From assembly GCA_018715825.1 (NCBI GenBank), contig DVKU01000161.1:1-8231 (forward strand): a stretch of DNA of 8,231 nt, read 5' to 3'. Source of the stretch: Candidatus Avacholeplasma faecigallinarum. GTDB lineage: Bacteria > Bacillota_I > Bacilli_A > Acholeplasmatales > Anaeroplasmataceae. Numbering within the stretch: position 1 is the first letter of the stretch; every line of letters begins with the position of its first letter. Under the pieces are notes generated by a model. That model was not told the origin of the DNA. It did no database searches and saw nothing but the letters and a program-made list of their open reading frames with translations. This document shows positions 1 through 6,029 of this stretch, in pieces. The translations under genes and the position numbers were made by a program.

Positions 1-818
1 ATCTTTACAAGCTTATTTGTAAATTTATTTACAAATTCAACATAATAGCTACATAAATGAAGCTTCATATTATTATCTATACCATACATATTATCTCCAA
101 CTATAGGATGACAAATACTCTGACAATGCACTCTAATTTGATGAGTTCTACCTGTTTGTAGGATAAACTCCACCAAGGTAGTATCAGAAAATCTCTTTAA
201 AACATTATATTCACTTATACTTATCTTTCCACTATTAGATGATACATAGCGTAAGTTAGATTCAGGCATCTTATCGATATTATTTTGAATAATATCATGG
301 TCCTTAATAAAAATTCCATGGCATAGGCATTTATATTTTCGAATCATTTTTTCATGTGTAGGTTGCAAATAATAGGCTGCCAATCTATCTTTAGCTATTA
401 CCACTAAGCCAGATGTTTCCTTATCAAGACGATTAATGATAGAAACCTGTTTATCTTGATTACTTTGCTTTAAGTAATACATTGCTTCTTGGTATAAGCT
501 TCTAGGTTCTGCTTTAGTAGGAATTGTAAGTAGTCCTGCTCTTTTATTAACAACTAAATAATGCTCATCCTCATATAATATATCTAATTTTGATTCATAT
601 AAAGGCCAATTATCACTTGTTGTAGGTTCATATTCTATCAATATTTTATCATCTTTATTTATAAGCATATATAATTGTGTTTGTTTATTATTAACAAAAT
701 ATTGAGCCTTTTGATGCTTTAGATTTTTATAAAATCGTCTAGAAAGTTGCCTTCTTAATTCTTCTCTTAATTCTGTTTTGTCATTTTGACAAATTAGTTC
801 ATAATATATCTTACTCAT
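1..818 (-). CDS. RluA-family pseudouridine synthase (C-terminus cut off by window edge)
   Basis: Isomerises uridine to pseudouridine in rRNA or tRNA in the cytoplasm. The frame is open from an ATG at 818-816 to the left edge, giving 272 residues; a family member of about 300 would end just outside. Residues about 17-65 look like a degenerate S4-type RNA-binding segment (LSRR, then VNNK and a KDDKI stretch). The catalytic domain follows: YEDEHYLVVNK at 82-92, the active-site motif RLDKETSG at 130-137 with catalytic Asp132, GRTHQIRVH at 223-231, then HPIVGD and MYG. The residue before RLD is Asn129, where the family usually has His. Codon 825-827 upstream is an in-frame stop and the next Met is residue 51, so ATG 818 is the start. 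No Shine-Dalgarno precedes it. The family is certain, but the substrate position (RluD, RluC or a YjbO/YhcT-like type) cannot be told. It is divergent from the oxidoreductase gene at 911. Confidence 0.93.
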   Translation of the reverse strand, partial: MSKIYYELICQNDKTELREELRRQLSRRFYKNLKHQKAQYFVNNKQTQLYMLINKDDKILIEYEPTTSDNWPLYESKLDILYEDEHYLVVNKRAGLLTIPTKAEPRSLYQEAMYYLKQSNQDKQVSIINRLDKETSGLVVIAKDRLAAYYLQPTHEKMIRKYKCLCHGIFIKDHDIIQNNIDKMPESNLRYVSSNSGKISISEYNVLKRFSDTTLVEFILQTGRTHQIRVHCQSICHPIVGDNMYGIDNNMKLHLCSYYVEFVNKFTNKLVK

Positions 819-827
819 AATAAATTA

Positions 828-836
828 ATTGTATCA
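828..836 (-). promoter_or_regulatory. Extended -10 promoter for the pseudouridine synthase gene
   Basis: Read on the minus strand this is TGATACAAT: a TGN extension directly before TACAAT (833-828). No good -35 hexamer lies 16-18 nt upstream, which is normal for extended -10 promoters. The expected start point is an A near 821, only about 3 nt before the ATG at 818, so the transcript would be almost leaderless. An alternative minus-strand TATAAT at 896-891 would give a leader of about 65 nt that also lacks a Shine-Dalgarno. Inferred from sequence only. Confidence 0.5.
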
Positions 837-883
837 CAAAAAAACAATAATAAAAGATTTTTTATTTTATATTTTAATTTTTT

Positions 884-892
884 TGATATAAT
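884..892 (+). promoter_or_regulatory. Extended -10 promoter for the GltD-like gene
   Basis: The sequence TGATATAAT has a perfect -10 hexamer (TATAAT, 887-892) preceded by TGA. No recognisable -35 box is seen around 863-870, which is all A/T. The predicted start point is the A at about 899, giving a leader of only about 12 nt that begins with the Shine-Dalgarno. The box is part of the palindrome ATATAATTATAT (886-897), so a second TATAAT reads on the opposite strand at 896-891. Confidence 0.6.
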
Positions 893-898
893 TATATT

Positions 899-905
899 AG
901 AGGTG
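899..905 (+). promoter_or_regulatory. Ribosome binding site that decides the start of the GltD-like gene
   Basis: AGAGGTG lies 5 nt before the ATG at 911. The in-frame GTG at 905 overlaps this Shine-Dalgarno and has none of its own, so ATG 911 is the better start and the protein begins MADIINEAQ rather than two residues earlier. Confidence 0.75.
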
Positions 906-910
906 TGATT

Positions 911-2158
911 ATGGCAGATATTATTAATGAAGCGCAAAGGTGCTTAAAGTGTAAAAAACCTTTATGTAAGGAGGGATGCCCGGTATCAACAGATATTCCC
1001 ATTATCATGGAAATGTTTTTACAGGGCAAAATGGAGGATGCTGGTGAAAAATTATTTTTAAATAATCCTCTGTCAGCATTATGCTCTTTAATTTGTCCCC
1101 ACGAAAAAAATTGTATGGGACATTGTATTTTAAATCGAAAGGGTACTCCAATTAAATTTTATGAGGTAGAGTCTTATATTTCATCTTTTTATTTAGAAAA
1201 GGCTCACCTTGAAAGAGTTAAAAATAATGGTCATCTTGTGGGTATAATTGGGGCTGGACCAGCTGGTTTAACTTTGGCAATTATCCTTTCTCAAAGAGGA
1301 TATAATGTTACTATGATTGATTCTAAAGATAAAATTGGTGGTGTCCTAAGATATGGAATTCCTGAATTTAGACTTCCAAAATCTTTGTTGGATTTGTTAT
1401 TAAAAAGAATGCAAGAATTAGGTATTCAATTTAGACCAAATACACTTATAGGTCCTACTATCACTATTGATGATATGTTTGCTGATGGATATGATGCAAT
1501 TTTTATTGGAACAGGCGTTTGGAAACCAAATCGTCTTAGAATTCCTGGTGAAACATTAGGAAATGTACATTTTGCAATTGACTACCTAAAAAATCCTGAC
1601 TCATATGATAGTTTAGGAGATCATGTTGTTATTATAGGTGCAGGAAATGTTGCTATGGATGCAGCTAGAACTATTCTAAGAAAATCTCGAGCTAAGGTTG
1701 ATGTAATATTTTTTAGAGGGCGTGAAGAGGTTACAGCACTTGAAGAGGAGCTTATGTTGGCCGAGGTTGATGGAATTCATATGAATTATTATCTAAATAC
1801 TGTTAAAATTGAACCTGATGGAATTATCGTAGAACCTGTTATTAAGGTTGTTCATGATGATGACACAGTTGAATATGTTAATGATTCTGAACATAAATTT
1901 AAAATCAATTCAACTAGCGTTATAATAGCAATAGGTCAAGGTGCTTTATCTAACATAGTTAAAAATACTAAACAAATAGATACAACCCAAAAAGGATTAA
2001 TCCAAACTACAGTTGGTGGAGCAACAACAAGACCTGGAGTTTATGCTGCTGGTGATGTAGTATCTGGAGCTAAAACTGTAGTTGAGGCTGTAGCAGCAAC
2101 AAAAATGGTGGCTGACCAAATTGATGCCTACATTAAAAATAAATACAATGAATTATAA
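911..2158 (+). CDS. Stand-alone GltD/PreT-like NAD(P)H oxidoreductase with N-terminal Fe-S module
   Basis: FAD- and NAD(P)-dependent oxidoreductase of the family containing the glutamate synthase small subunit (GltD), NfnB/SudA and the dihydropyrimidine dehydrogenase subunit PreT; cytoplasmic. With ATG 911 it has 415 residues. Two cysteine groups come first: C11-x2-C14-x4-C19-x3-C23, and C58-x3-C62-x5-C68-x3-C72, with Glu87 at a position often acidic in the family; this is the spacing of the two-[4Fe-4S] module. The FAD site GAGPAG is at 114-119, the IGG followed by RYGIPEFRLPK at 142-157, the second nucleotide-binding site GAGNVAMD at 243-250, and RGREEV after it. The C-terminal GVYAAGDVVSG closes the FAD domain. 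No GltA/GltB large subunit, PreA or NfnA partner is next to it. The length is near that of PreT and shorter than NfnB. The family is secure; the physiological reaction is not. It is transcribed alone from its own promoter and ends at a terminator. Confidence 0.88.
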   Translation: MADIINEAQRCLKCKKPLCKEGCPVSTDIPIIMEMFLQGKMEDAGEKLFLNNPLSALCSLICPHEKNCMGHCILNRKGTPIKFYEVESYISSFYLEKAHLERVKNNGHLVGIIGAGPAGLTLAIILSQRGYNVTMIDSKDKIGGVLRYGIPEFRLPKSLLDLLLKRMQELGIQFRPNTLIGPTITIDDMFADGYDAIFIGTGVWKPNRLRIPGETLGNVHFAIDYLKNPDSYDSLGDHVVIIGAGNVAMDAARTILRKSRAKVDVIFFRGREEVTALEEELMLAEVDGIHMNYYLNTVKIEPDGIIVEPVIKVVHDDDTVEYVNDSEHKFKINSTSVIIAIGQGALSNIVKNTKQIDTTQKGLIQTTVGGATTRPGVYAAGDVVSGAKTVVEAVAATKMVADQIDAYIKNKYNEL

Positions 2159-2163
2159 TAGAT

Positions 2164-2204
2164 AAAAAGGATATAGCTTAAAAACAATAAGTTATATCCT
2201 TTTT
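2164..2204. terminator. Bidirectional intrinsic terminator between convergent genes
   Basis: A hairpin with arms 2164-2179 and 2189-2204 pairs over 16 positions (one G-T wobble) around a 9-nt loop. The core is AAGGATATA...TATATCCTT with a further CTT/AAG pair near the loop. It is flanked by an A-run on the left and a T-run on the right, so it can stop transcription from both directions: the oxidoreductase gene (stop at 2158) and the dxs-acetyltransferase unit. Its right arm touches the acetyltransferase stop codon (2206-2204). Confidence 0.88.
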
Positions 2205-2728
2205 TAATGAACTAATTTTTCAAAAATTAAACGTTTAGGTTCTACTTCTATATAATCATATATTACATAGCCACATGGTTTAAAATCTAATTTTTTGGTT
2301 AATGATTGCATTGGTATATTACCTATATGGGTATCAACTCTTATAGAGTCTAAACCTTTATTTTTAGCATATTGATAGGCATATTCAAATAATAATGTAG
2401 CAATACCTTTACCGCGATATTTATTACTTACTGCCACTCTATGAATCGTTAAATAATTATCAGTATCTATTAACCAATGACCATAAGCTTTTTTATACTG
2501 AGGCTCAGCTCCTAAGAAAGCTGCTACACCCATTATTTCTTTATCATTTTCACAAACGAAAAGATGGTTATTCAAAATATCATTTTCTAAATCACTTCTA
2601 TCTGGATAACCATTACTTCCATTCCATTGCGTTAAGCCACAGCTTTTTAAAAAGCTTTTGGCATCGTTTATACATATCATTACTTGATTTAAATCCGTAA
2701 TTTTAGCAAGCCTTATACTATGCTTCAT
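2204..2728 (-). CDS. GNAT-family N-acetyltransferase
   Basis: Predicted to transfer an acetyl group from acetyl-CoA to an amine; the substrate is unknown. The 174 residues cover one complete GNAT domain. Residues 1-60 hold the N-terminal part with a GLTQW...GYP segment at 31-42, a signature seen in a Firmicute GNAT subgroup. The acetyl-CoA motif A is at 96-114 (HRVAV, then YRGKGIA with the pyrophosphate-binding R/Q-x-x-G-x-G/A pattern). Motif B follows with N137, M140 and LDFKPCGYVIYDY at 147-159. There is no signal peptide or membrane segment. The ATG at 2728 has a Shine-Dalgarno GAGGT (2738-2734) 5 nt upstream, inside the end of dxs; the two genes overlap by 11 bp, so translation is probably coupled. 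The location gives no firm hint of an isoprenoid role. Protein-alanine or small-molecule acetylation are equally possible. Confidence 0.85.
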   Translation of the reverse strand: MKHSIRLAKITDLNQVMICINDAKSFLKSCGLTQWNGSNGYPDRSDLENDILNNHLFVCENDKEIMGVAAFLGAEPQYKKAYGHWLIDTDNYLTIHRVAVSNKYRGKGIATLLFEYAYQYAKNKGLDSIRVDTHIGNIPMQSLTKKLDFKPCGYVIYDYIEVEPKRLIFEKLVH

Positions 2729-4562
2729 ATATTACCTCATTTACTGCTTCTAATAGTTTTGAATTAGAAAAACCATATTTTTCATATACATCACTTATCT
2801 TTCCATGCTTTATTATTGTATTACAATTAAAGGCATGAGAATAAATTCGATTTTTAAAAGAATTTTTTTCCTTAAAATCTAAAATTTGATGATATAATGT
2901 TCCACTACAAACAGTTTGTTCTACTACCATAATAGGAAGTTCTTGCATAAATAAATCATTTAAAAAAGACTCATCTATTGGCTTTATTGACTTGGCATAT
3001 ACAACACCTACATCACAATTATTCTTAAATATTTCAAGTAGTCTATTTAAATCTGGACCAAAGCTAACTATATAAATTTTCTCACCCTTTTTTAGGTATT
3101 CCCAACTAATATCAATTTTGTAATTATAATCAATTGGTTCTGTAATTAAATCCTTTCCTCTTGGATATCTAATTACAATTGGACCACTATCAGTAAAGGC
3201 ATAATTAAACAAACCGACTGTATCAATTGAATTTCTAGGCATTAGCACCTTGATGTTTGGCATTTCCATAAACATCGAAATATCGTAAATTCCTTGGTGA
3301 GTTTCACCATCCTCACCAACTATACCAGCTCTATCAATTCCAATTATGACATTCAAATTTTGTCTTGCTATATCATTTAATAGTTCATCAAAGGCCCTTT
3401 GGGCAAAAGTTGAATACATCAACAAAACAACCTTTTTATTCATTAAGGCTATTCCTGCAGACATTACTGCAGCATGTTCCTCTGCAATTCCAACATCATA
3501 AAAATCTTTAGGATATAATTTGGCAAATTCATCAAGCTTTGCTCCAGCCTTCATAGCAGGTGTTACCACAAAAAATGATTCATTTTTATGCTTTTCTACT
3601 AAAAAATTGGCCACAACTTGCGAATATGACAACTCACCATCTTTAGGCTTTTCAATTGGTAGTCCAGTTTTTATATCGAATGGAGATACACCATGATAAT
3701 CGCCAGTTGTATCATTTTCTGATGGGATGTAGCCTTTACCTTTTTTAGTTATTAAATGTAAAACTACGGGCGATTTACTTTTTTGAATTTTCTTCATAGC
3801 CCTTATACAATATTTTAAATCATTACCATCATATGGACCATAATAATCAAATCCCATATCCTCAAAAATATTATCCTGTTGGATAAATCCCTTTATTCCT
3901 CTTTTAATTTTATGAAAGGCAGTCGTTAAAAAGGCTGGAAATAATTTATTTGTAACTGTTTTTAAAAATCTATTTAGATGAGAGCCTCTTAATTTAGAAA
4001 AAGCTTTAGATAAGGCTCCAACTGACTTTGATATACCCATTTTATTATCATTTAAAATTATAATTGGGTGCTTACTTCCCTTTAACTGACCTAAAAAGTT
4101 CAATCCCTCAATAGCAACACCATTCATTATAGAACTATCACCTATTACACTTATTACTCTACTATCAGCATCAGATGCTAAAATAATACCTGACATTGCT
4201 GAAATTGAGGTAGATGAATGACCAGATTCCCATATATCATATTTTGATTCATTTTTGTTGATATAGCCAGATAAACCATCAAGTTTCCTTAGTGTTGTAA
4301 AATCCTTAGCACGGCCTGTTAAAATTTTATGTACATAAGATTGGTGTCCAACATCAAACAAAAATTTGTCTTTTTCAGGATCAAAGACATAATACATTGC
4401 TAATGTAATTTCTACAATACCTAAATTACTACTTAAATGGCCACCTGTTTTTGATATATTTTCAATTAAAAAGTTTCTAATCAGTTCTGCCAATTCCTTT
4501 AATTCCTTTATTGATAAATCTTTTATAAAGGAAGGGTCTTTAATTTTTAATAAATCAATCAC
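2718..4562 (-). CDS. dxs: 1-deoxy-D-xylulose-5-phosphate synthase
   Basis: Condenses pyruvate and glyceraldehyde 3-phosphate, with thiamine diphosphate and Mg2+, into DXP, the first step of the MEP isoprenoid pathway. The 614 residues match the usual length of about 620. Visible landmarks are GGHLSSNLG at 40-48, FDVGHQSYVHK at 69-79, GHSSTS at 114-119, the ThDP/Mg motif GDSS (141-144, Asp142) paired with LNDN at 170-173, GIAEEHA with catalytic Glu361 at 358-364, YSTFAQRAFDE at 383-393, DRAGIVGEDGETHQG at 410-424 with His422, and RYPRG at 465-469. The third position of the ThDP motif is Ser143 instead of the usual Gly. The start is a GTG at 4562-4560: no ATG lies in frame between it and the stop at 4586-4584, and MIDLLKIKDPSFIKDL fits a Dxs N-terminus. 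It has its own promoter downstream of the pyr terminator and ends in TAG inside the acetyltransferase start region. Confidence 0.96.
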   Translation of the reverse strand: MIDLLKIKDPSFIKDLSIKELKELAELIRNFLIENISKTGGHLSSNLGIVEITLAMYYVFDPEKDKFLFDVGHQSYVHKILTGRAKDFTTLRKLDGLSGYINKNESKYDIWESGHSSTSISAMSGIILASDADSRVISVIGDSSIMNGVAIEGLNFLGQLKGSKHPIIILNDNKMGISKSVGALSKAFSKLRGSHLNRFLKTVTNKLFPAFLTTAFHKIKRGIKGFIQQDNIFEDMGFDYYGPYDGNDLKYCIRAMKKIQKSKSPVVLHLITKKGKGYIPSENDTTGDYHGVSPFDIKTGLPIEKPKDGELSYSQVVANFLVEKHKNESFFVVTPAMKAGAKLDEFAKLYPKDFYDVGIAEEHAAVMSAGIALMNKKVVLLMYSTFAQRAFDELLNDIARQNLNVIIGIDRAGIVGEDGETHQGIYDISMFMEMPNIKVLMPRNSIDTVGLFNYAFTDSGPIVIRYPRGKDLITEPIDYNYKIDISWEYLKKGEKIYIVSFGPDLNRLLEIFKNNCDVGVVYAKSIKPIDESFLNDLFMQELPIMVVEQTVCSGTLYHQILDFKEKNSFKNRIYSHAFNCNTIIKHGKISDVYEKYGFSNSKLLEAVNEVIYEA

Positions 4563-4565
4563 CTT

Positions 4566-4571
4566 ATCACC
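4566..4571 (-). promoter_or_regulatory. Ribosome binding site supporting the GTG start of dxs
   Basis: On the minus strand GGTGAT, the 3' part of the full Shine-Dalgarno consensus, lies 3 nt before the GTG at 4562. The only nearby ATG (4575-4573) is out of frame and runs into TGA at once, so it cannot be the start. Confidence 0.6.
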
Positions 4572-4594
4572 ACATTTATATTCTTAACAGCATA

Positions 4595-4600
4595 ATTATA
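4595..4600 (-). promoter_or_regulatory. Likely -10 box of the dxs promoter
   Basis: A perfect TATAAT reads on the minus strand, predicting a start near 4588 and a leader of about 26 nt before the GTG. No convincing -35 hexamer is seen at the usual distance. The position between the pyr terminator and dxs supports a separate dxs-acetyltransferase transcript. Confidence 0.5.
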
Positions 4601-4649
4601 CTACAAAAGCTAATTTTATTCTATATTTAATTTAAGCAAATTAAAGGCC

Positions 4650-4683
4650 AAAAAAAGCATCTAGTTAAAAATAACTAAATGCT
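4650..4683 (-). terminator. Intrinsic terminator of the pyr operon
   Basis: On the minus strand, just after the pyrE stop, a hairpin has arms 4683-4672 and 4667-4656 (eleven pairs and one C-A mismatch) with a 4-nt loop, followed directly by seven Ts (complement of 4650-4656). This ends the carB-pyrE transcript and separates it from dxs. Confidence 0.88.
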
Positions 4684-4696
4684 AATAAATAATTTA

Positions 4697-5338
4697 TTAA
4701 TTCATCCAAGATGGATCGTTTGGATTCTTTTGGAACTTTAAAACCTTGTCAATATCTTCCTTACTGATATAATTTTCTTCAGCTGCCACCTTAACCAAAG
4801 TCTCGAAATTAGATAAAGAATGATTGATGACATTACTTTCTTTTAATCTATCTAATCCTTTTTGTAATCCATATGTAAATATAGATGCAATTCCTAAAAC
4901 ATTAGCTCCTGCTTGACGTAATACTTCAACAACCTCAATAGATGAGCCTGCTGTTGATATCAAATCTTCTATAACTACAACATTTTTACCTACAGGAACA
5001 ACACCTTCAATTTGATTGCCACGGCCATGATCCTTTGCTCCACCACGAACATATCCCATTGGTAAGCCTAAAATGTCAGAAACATAGGCAGCATGTGCAA
5101 TACCGGCAGTAGATGTACCCATAACTACCTCACAGCTTGGGTAATATGTTTTAATTAGCTGAGCAAGACCTTGCTCTACTACCTTTCTAGTATCAACATA
5201 GGAAAGTGTTAAACGATTATCACAATATATTGGTGATTTAATTCCAGAAGCCCATGTAAATGGCTCATTTGGTCTTAAAAAGACAGCTTTAATTTTTAAA
5301 AGATTTTTTGCAACTTCAATAGCTAGATTTTCACTCAT
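4697..5338 (-). CDS. pyrE: Orotate phosphoribosyltransferase
   Basis: Joins orotate and PRPP to give orotidine 5'-monophosphate plus pyrophosphate, the fifth step of UMP synthesis; acts as a dimer in the cytoplasm. The 213 residues are full length. FTWASGIKSPIYCDNR at 27-42 is the orotate-binding N-terminal region. The PRPP signature VVVIEDLISTAGSS is at 120-133 with acidic pair E124-D125. The mobile catalytic loop at 96-112 reads YVRGGAKDHGRGNQ, keeping R98, K102 and H104, but with glycines where homologues have a lysine at the first or second position after the Arg. The TAA of pyrF and this ATG are separated by 1 nt, and the Shine-Dalgarno AAGGAG (5354-5349) lies inside pyrF. It is the last gene of the operon, followed by a terminator. 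Confidence 0.97.
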   Translation of the reverse strand: MSENLAIEVAKNLLKIKAVFLRPNEPFTWASGIKSPIYCDNRLTLSYVDTRKVVEQGLAQLIKTYYPSCEVVMGTSTAGIAHAAYVSDILGLPMGYVRGGAKDHGRGNQIEGVVPVGKNVVVIEDLISTAGSSIEVVEVLRQAGANVLGIASIFTYGLQKGLDRLKESNVINHSLSNFETLVKVAAEENYISKEDIDKVLKFQKNPNDPSWMN

Positions 5339-5339
5339 T

Positions 5340-6026
5340 TTAACAAAACTCCTTTACACAACGTTTATAAGCAGCAACAGGATCAGCACTTGCTGTAATT
5401 GATCTACCAACTACAATATATGTAGATCCTAATTCCTTAGCGTAGCTTGGTGTAGCTACTCTTTTTTGATCACCAACGGCATCATCTTGGAAACGAATAC
5501 CAGGTGTTACAGAAATTAAACCTAATTCCTTAATAATTGGTGCTTCTAAGGCTGAACAAACAACTCCATCTAAGCCAGCCTTTTTAGCATTTAAAGCATA
5601 GGCCTTGACAACCTCACTTAATGGTTCATGAATATGAAGTTCTTCTTCTAATATTTGTTGAGATATAGAGGTTAGCTGAGTAACAGCAATAAGCTTAGTA
5701 TTTTTACCATTTGGATTAGAATCTAAGCCTCTTCTTGCAGCTTGCATCATCAATATTCCTCCAGCTGCATGCACATTAGTAATTTCAACACCTAAATCAG
5801 CGATATTTCGCATTGCTTTTTCTACAGTATTAGGAATATCATGAAGCTTTAAATCTAAAAATATTTTACAGCCCATATCCTTTAGTTTTCTAACTAATTG
5901 TGGACCTTCCTTATAAAATATTTCCATTCCAATCTTTAAAAATGGATTTAGACCCTTAAATGGCTCTAAAAATTTAAATAACTCATCTTGATTTTTAAAA
6001 TCACAGGCAATAATTACATCTCTCAT
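5340..6026 (-). CDS. pyrF: Orotidine 5'-phosphate decarboxylase
   Basis: Decarboxylates OMP to UMP, the last step of the de novo pathway, without a cofactor; a homodimeric TIM barrel. The 228 residues are of normal length for the bacterial group I enzyme. Asp9 (IACDF), Lys31 (LKIG) and the signature DLKLHDIPNT at 58-67 supply the catalytic Asp-Lys-Asp array (D58, K60, D63). The C-terminal part has the phosphate-binding segments VTPGIRF and VVGRSI. It starts 3 nt after the TAG of pyrD, with a modest Shine-Dalgarno (AAAGGT, 6042-6037) inside the pyrD end, and stops 1 nt before pyrE. Confidence 0.97.
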   Translation of the reverse strand: MRDVIIACDFKNQDELFKFLEPFKGLNPFLKIGMEIFYKEGPQLVRKLKDMGCKIFLDLKLHDIPNTVEKAMRNIADLGVEITNVHAAGGILMMQAARRGLDSNPNGKNTKLIAVTQLTSISQQILEEELHIHEPLSEVVKAYALNAKKAGLDGVVCSALEAPIIKELGLISVTPGIRFQDDAVGDQKRVATPSYAKELGSTYIVVGRSITASADPVAAYKRCVKEFC

Positions 6027-6029
6027 ATT

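Noticed and set aside
905..913. GTG at 905 as start of the oxidoreductase
   Set aside because: It overlaps the Shine-Dalgarno AGAGGTG and has none of its own; ATG 911 is correctly spaced.
4601..4650. Possible riboswitch or attenuator upstream of dxs
   Set aside because: The predicted leader is only about 26 nt, and the stretch further upstream is plain AT-rich sequence without a structured domain or conserved box; a thiamine riboswitch would need far more length.
4650..4683. Hairpin as a PyrR-type attenuator
   Set aside because: It lies downstream of pyrE, the last pyr gene, and looks like an ordinary end-of-operon terminator; PyrR attenuators sit in the 5' part of the operon, which is outside the window.
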